Source: Nannochloropsis oceanica (lineage: Eukaryota > Sar > Eustigmatophyceae > Eustigmatales > Monodopsidaceae). Taken from it: 64,000 bases of DNA. Each line of letters starts with the position of its first letter. The stretch's first letter is position 1. The position numbers and the translations under genes are program-made. Below are positions 59,301 through 64,000 of the stretch, piece after piece. Location of the stretch: contig CP038106.1 in the NCBI GenBank assembly GCA_004519485.1, positions 62,001-126,000 on the forward strand. The letters run 5' to 3'. The notes beneath the pieces are model-generated. The model did not search any database. It was not told the origin of the DNA and saw only the letters and a list, made by a program, of their open reading frames with translations.

Positions 59301-61106
59301 GAAGGAGATGCCTTTGCCGACCCGAGGGTCTTGCTCTCCCCCGGCCTCCCTCCCTCCCTTCCTCCCCTCCTCCCTCCCTCCCTCCTCACCCGAGAGGGAA
59401 TGCCTCTGCCGACCCGAGGGTCTTGCTCTCCCCCGGCCCAAGGTTCGCTCGGTAATCGGATTCTTCCGCCTCCAAGTCAACGACGCCTGCACAGGAGGGC
59501 TGGGAGAAGAGGGGGAGGGGAAGGATAGAATCAAGATGTGTTGGGCTTGGTCGGGCGTACACTTGTATCCCCGTCCTCCCCCCTCCCTCCCTCCCTCCCT
59601 CCCGTACCTGCAAGTTGAAAAAACTCCGCACCGCCGACGTTTCCAGGAGGGAGGGGTATTCTATCGTACATGAGTACGTACATATACATGCATACATAGG
59701 AAGGTGCAATGTATAAATAGGTATAAGTGGGAGGAGGAAAGTATGAAAATGTTTGAATGCACGAGCAGCTATTCGTGTTCCCTCCTCCCCTCCCTCCCTC
59801 TGCCCATTTTTTACTACGTCTTTCTTTCATGTTCTTGAGTTTCTTTCCCTCCCTCCCTCCCTCCCTCCCTCCCTCCCTCCCTCCCTCCTTCCCTCCCTCC
59901 CTCCCTCCCTCCCTCCCTACCGAGCAAGGCCAGCCGCCAGTCCTCCAGTCGTAGAAGCACTTCCATGGCCTCTTGGCGCTGGGAGGGGGTTGAGGAGGAG
60001 GAGAGGAAGGGGGAAGGGGGGGGGGAGGAGGCAGAGGAAGCATCGTCTTGCTTCAGGCCCTGGTCTAGGACACGTTTGATGGCCTGGATGGAGAGAGGAG
60101 GGATGGGAGGGAAGGAAGAAGGGAGGGAGTTAAAATCAAGGGTGTTTGCCTCTACTCGCATATTGCATAACACTCTCCTCAACCATCCTCCCACCCTCCC
60201 TCCCTCCTGTCCCCCGCCCCGCCCTCCCGCCCCACCTTGACAATGCCCTCCACCACCATCCTGTCCTTCCTTTCCACAGCTCGCCTCAATAGGGTCACTT
60301 TTTCATCAGTCGTGTCATCCCGGGGCCGGGACCGTTCCAAGGCCAGGACCGCCTGGGGAGGGGAAGGAAGGAGGGAGGGAAGGAGGGAGGGGTGCGAAAG
60401 TGCATGCTGAACAATTGTAGACAAGGCCTAAGATGGGAGGCTGTCAGTCCCTCCTTCCTTCATCCCCCCTTCGTCCCTTAACGTACTTCGGGATGATGTG
60501 GCAGCACCACTTGCAGCAAAGCCTTGGTGTGGCCCTTCCGAATCAGGCCTAACATAAGACCAGGCAAATGTAGTGGAGGAAATGAGCCTACGCTGCCATA
60601 CTGATGGTGTCGGCAGATACACCTATCTCTGTGCATGTTTCTCTTTTTTTACCCTGTCATATCCCTCTTACCATGCACCACGTTCCCTTCGTGAGGATCA
60701 TCCATCAGCAGCTCATGCCGATGCTTGTGCAGTAAGCCGCAAAGCTCATTCTTGCTCAAACGCCCTTGTCGGTAGGCATACAGGTGTTTCTGGACGTGGA
60801 AGGTGAGGATGTCAAGATTTAGGTGTTAGGTAAAACTCTCAGAGACGTACACGACAGGAGCGGCCCTCCTCACTCGAGCCGTCTAACTCGAACCCTTTTC
60901 TAGGCCCTGTTCAAGCTCCCTCCCTCTCCGGCCTCCCTTTCATCCAAAGCCTGGCTTACCGTTATTTCAAACTTTCCGAACCCTGGTCGCAGTTTCTGTC
61001 GGGGTGAAGAGTCGGGGGACACCGAAGGAGAGGGTGGCGAGAAAGGCGTGGCCGTGGTTGGCATGGGCAAGCGGGGTAAGCCTCCTGCGAGCTGTGGAGA
61101 AGGCAT
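56334..61106 (-). CDS. TRP-like cation channel with divergent ankyrin region
   Basis: Minus-strand exons are 61106-60960, 60789-60672, 60548-60487, 60352-60236, 60083-59921, 59660-59608, 59486-59390, 59223-58984, 58859-58788, 58685-58578, 58452-58245, 58120-57973, 57824-57706, 57550-57444, 57322-57273, 57141-56966, 56839-56769 and 56670-56334. They give about 800 residues. All joins are in phase except around 59608-59486, which I could not resolve. The first exons look like weak ankyrin repeats (NVVHGLIRKGHTKALLQVVL). The membrane part starts at LEAPSLILKYKWTAFGRPIY; S4-S5 is IRMIWQIVKDTRFFLV and S6 is IILLNLLIALMGDSYDKVQE, a TRP hallmark. The C-terminus has a coiled coil (LEDNVEGLQGKLDQILAML). 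It is probably a calcium-permeable channel; the gating stimulus is unknown. Confidence 0.8.
59308..59438. repeat. Duplicated 39-bp exon segment in the channel gene
   Basis: Bases 59308-59346 and 59400-59438 are the same 39-bp sequence with one mismatch (core CCGACCCGAGGGTCTTGCTC). The right copy is exonic in the model; the left copy lies in the following intron and lacks the splice donor context. Confidence 0.9.
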
Positions 61107-61705
61107 GTTGTCGACGCTGTCAAAGCACAGGAGTGAGCAGCGAAGGCGACGAGCAGGCGGCTTTCCAAGTCTCCCCTCCTGTAAAATGTGTAAGTGTGCA
61201 TGCGGGAGAGGTGTCGCATTAGAGTGAAATGCGTTACGGCACTCGCTAATTAAGCTTGGGCGAGGGGAACTTGTGGGGCAGGCCCATCACACAGAGAACG
61301 ATGACGACCCCATCCATCATCAGGCTGTACGGAGTACACCTAAGGAGGAGACCCATTCACTTGTACCTTGTGCAGCCATCCACCACTTGCCTTTCCTGGC
61401 CAAGCATGTTAATGCTTGCACGAGCCGTGGCGAGCGAGCGGGAGCACGGCATGCCCGTGATCTCTGGTCTCAGGCCCGCTTTCCTTCCCTAAGCAAGCAC
61501 ATCATCAAGCCTCTCCTTTACTCACATCTTCTATCCCACCACTGTGCACATGACTATACAGATTGAACCCAGAGGTTTTCCTCATTGACAGAGGCGTGTC
61601 GAAAAAGGAGGGAGGGAGAGTGGTCTCTCTGCTGGTGCCTTGGCCGTTCGAGCTCGAGCCACACTTGGGGAAGCATCAACAACCAGTCCACCGTTTACGG
61701 CCTGA
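61107..61705. promoter_or_regulatory. Divergent intergenic region between channel and kinesin genes
   Basis: 599 bp between two divergent start codons, so both promoters should lie here. No TATA-like box or repeat stood out. Confidence 0.4.
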
Positions 61706-62368
61706 ATGGAACTACGCTCAGCGACCAAACCGAAGGGGGAGAAAGGAACGGCGGTGCCTAGAAGGGTGGAGACAGATGCAAGCGCTAGTCCACCATTAGC
61801 GGCAGCGGCACCAGCGGACGTCGCCTCGATGCCCATTGACTCGCGACCATCACCAAAGCCCATGCCCACGCAAACACCTGCTGCCTCGCAAACGGCGACG
61901 GCTGCTATGTCAAGGATAGACATGACGATGAACGAGGAGGACAAAGTGCCACGGGACACCCCATCGTCTTTGACTGCTGCCGCCTCGCTAACCTGTCAAT
62001 TGGCACAGGACGTTCTCTCGGGGGCGGTAAATGCTGTGTGTGAGAGAGTTGAAGGGGAGTCCGACGGGAGCGAAGGTAAAGAGGCAGCGGAGCCTATTTT
62101 GGTGGTTGTTAATTCTGTGGCGACAACGGCCACGGCGGTAGCAGCACCGGCAATGGCAGACGTAGCCATGACGAGCAGCTGTGCGTTGGAAGCGGAGAAG
62201 GTGGAGATGGAGGAGATCGTGTCTGAAGTAGCCGCGGCGGGAGATGGTGTACCTGCTGCAGCTGCAGCACCCTTGACCCTCGCGCTTCCTGGTCCTTTGC
62301 CATCTCCCGGTGGTTCAGCAGAGCTGCTGCTGCTGCAGCAAGAAGGGCGAACCCCCGTGGCTCCCGCG

Positions 62369-62412
<44 letters not shown>

Positions 62413-64000
62413 TACTGCTGCTGCTTCCATCGCTTTTGGGGCTATGGATGACAAAGCAGACCAATTCGTAGACATATTGCCGGCAAATATGGAGGCAGAG
62501 TCATCAAGCATGACCGCACCTGTTAGGGAGGAGAAGCAGCAGAAGCAGCAGCAGCAACAACAACAACAACAACAACAAGAGGGAGATGACGCGATGGAGG
62601 TCGCCACTCCCACCACTGCCGCCGTCACGGGGAATGCCTCCGAGGAAAGAGAGATATCCACAACAGCAGCACCCACACCATCACCCTTGACCCCACCCCC
62701 CTCCTCCTCTACCTCCTCCTCCACCATCACCCCTACGGCCCTTGAGGTCCTCTACTCCCAGCTGCAAGCGGCGCACACCCAGACAGCCACCGCTCAAGCC
62801 CACTGTCTCCAATTAGGAGAGCTCGGCCGGAAACAAGTGGCAGCCTTGCGGGCCATGGTCCTGGGGGAGGTCAAGGATGAGGCACAGACCGTCTTTGCCA
62901 AGTGCCAGGCGGACGTCGGACAGCTTGCGAAGACGCTCGCTGGGTTGGTGGAGAAAGAGAGGACCCGCGCAGCTTATCTCGCGGTGGCTCTGGGTCAGGA
63001 AGCGATGAGGCGACGACAGCTGTTTAATGCCTTGCAGGAAATGAGGGGGAACATACGAGTGCTTTGTCGCGTGCGACCTTCGACCCCTTTCTCCGTCCCG
63101 CCCTCCCCCTCGTCGAAGGGGAGGGAGATGGGCGTTTCGGTGGTATCGTCCACAGAGGTAAGAAGCACGCGCCCCCCTCCCGTCTCTCTTTCTTGTCTTG
63201 TCTGTCCAGGGATGCCTTGCTACCTGCATGTTCAAAGACCTCATTCCCTCTGCCCACTCTCCCTCCTTCCACCATCAGGTCAGCATCCGCACGGACCGCA
63301 TGGGACCGTCCGCCACCGCCAAAGTCTTTGAGCTGGACGCGGTGCTGGGGCCTGAGAGCGACCAAGCCGCCGTCTGGGCAGAGGTACAGCCGCTGGTTAC
63401 GAGCGCAATGGATGGCTATCAGGCTTGTATTCTCGCCTTCGGTCAAACGGGCAGGTGGGTTGGTCTTGGTGGGAAGGGAGGGAGGGTGGCAGGGGAAGAA
63501 AGAGGCTTTAGTGGTGGAGACAGCGACGGCTCAAACATGTGGGAAGAGATACCCGCACCCTAATCCTCTTTCTCTACCCCTTTCCCTTCCTCATTTCCTT
63601 CTGCCCCTTCCTATACTATTCTTTCCTTCATCTCTCTCAGTGGTAAAACGTTCACGATGGAGGGGATAGGGGGTGGGAAGGTAGTGCCTGCAGCTGCAGC
63701 TGCTGCTGCTGATGGTGCCGAGAAGGGGGAGGGGACAGAGGAAGAGGCGATGGAGAATGGGAGAGAAGGCGATGATGCCCCTCCCTCCTCGTCCGACGAC
63801 CTTCCTTTAACGGCTGGTGTGAACCCTCGGGCTCTCGCGGAGCTCTTTCGCCTGAAGGAAGAGAAGGAGGAGAGGGGCCTAGCCGCCGTCAACGTGTCAG
63901 TCTCTATGGTCGAAATTTACAACGAGAACGTCCGTGACCTCCTCGCCTCCCCTCCCTCCCTCCCTCTCCTTCCGCCGGGTGTGGACAAGACCAAAGACAA
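61706..64000 (+). CDS. Kinesin-14 (C-terminal motor), partial at the right edge
   Basis: Exons are 61706-63157, 63279-63454 and 63641 to beyond the window. The first 340 residues are Ala/Thr/Glu-rich with poly-Ala (62376-62427) and poly-Gln (62535-62578) runs. A coiled-coil stalk follows (about residues 345-450). The neck and motor start, RRQLFNALQEMRGNIRVLCR, is diagnostic for kinesin-14, the minus-end-directed class with a C-terminal motor. The P-loop FGQTGSGKTFTMEG is split by an intron after GQTG plus two bases of Ser. Switch-region VEIYNENVRDLL is visible before the edge. After the P-loop there is a long low-complexity insertion (about 63680-63830) not usual in the family. Confidence 0.93.

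Overview
This is a nuclear window from an intron-rich, GC-rich photosynthetic protist, most likely a eustigmatophyte stramenopile of the Nannochloropsis/Microchloropsis type. That is an inference from three things. Splice sites are canonical GT-AG. Introns carry long GGGA tracts behind donors and CCCT tracts before acceptors. Several proteins have secondary-plastid style N-termini, with a signal peptide followed by an aromatic residue at the cleavage site. There is no operon structure, rRNA, tRNA or CRISPR array that I can recognise. Many open frames in the window are reads through the GGGA/CCCT tracts (Gly-Arg-Glu-Gly or Pro-Ser-Leu-Pro repeats) and were left out.

Layout, left to right: a long low-complexity protein cut by the left edge (minus, 1-3303); a PCIF1-type cap methyltransferase homologue (plus, 5091-7818); KLHDC4/Kel3 (plus, 18 exons, 8955-14169); a gap with a perfect 112-bp tandem duplication; a predicted secreted low-complexity protein (minus, 15226-16556) divergent from a Derlin with a plastid-type leader (plus, 16776-18946); a single-exon membrane protein (plus, 19395-20834); the splicing factor Cwc24/RNF113 (minus, 21372-23834); a small bL31m-like ribosomal protein (plus, 24202-24567); a GH38 alpha-mannosidase (plus, 24731-30360); an expansin-like secreted protein (plus, 31760-33197); a repeat-rich gap; a plastid-type SAM methyltransferase (plus, 35118-37581); ETHE1 persulfide dioxygenase fused to a Blh-like domain (minus, 38601-41112); alternative oxidase (minus, 42134-44613); a predicted secreted acidic protein (minus, 45552-47149); a GT61 glycosyltransferase (minus, 47798-51260); an acidic hypothetical protein (plus, 51646-53019); a NEK kinase (minus, 53365-55899); a TRP-like cation channel (minus, 56334-61106); and a kinesin-14 cut by the right edge (plus, from 61706).

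The genes form no single pathway. Related activities do occur: secretory glycan handling (GH38, GT61), mitochondrial redox and sulfide metabolism (AOX, ETHE1), RNA processing (PCIF1-like, Cwc24) and plastid protein traffic (Derlin). The most interesting points are the Derlin with a SELMA-like leader, the loss of the NPPF catalytic motif in the PCIF1 homologue, complementary purine/pyrimidine tracts at the two ends of many introns, and a dispersed repeat of about 140 bp present four times, twice as an inverted pair around a 0.56-kb element.
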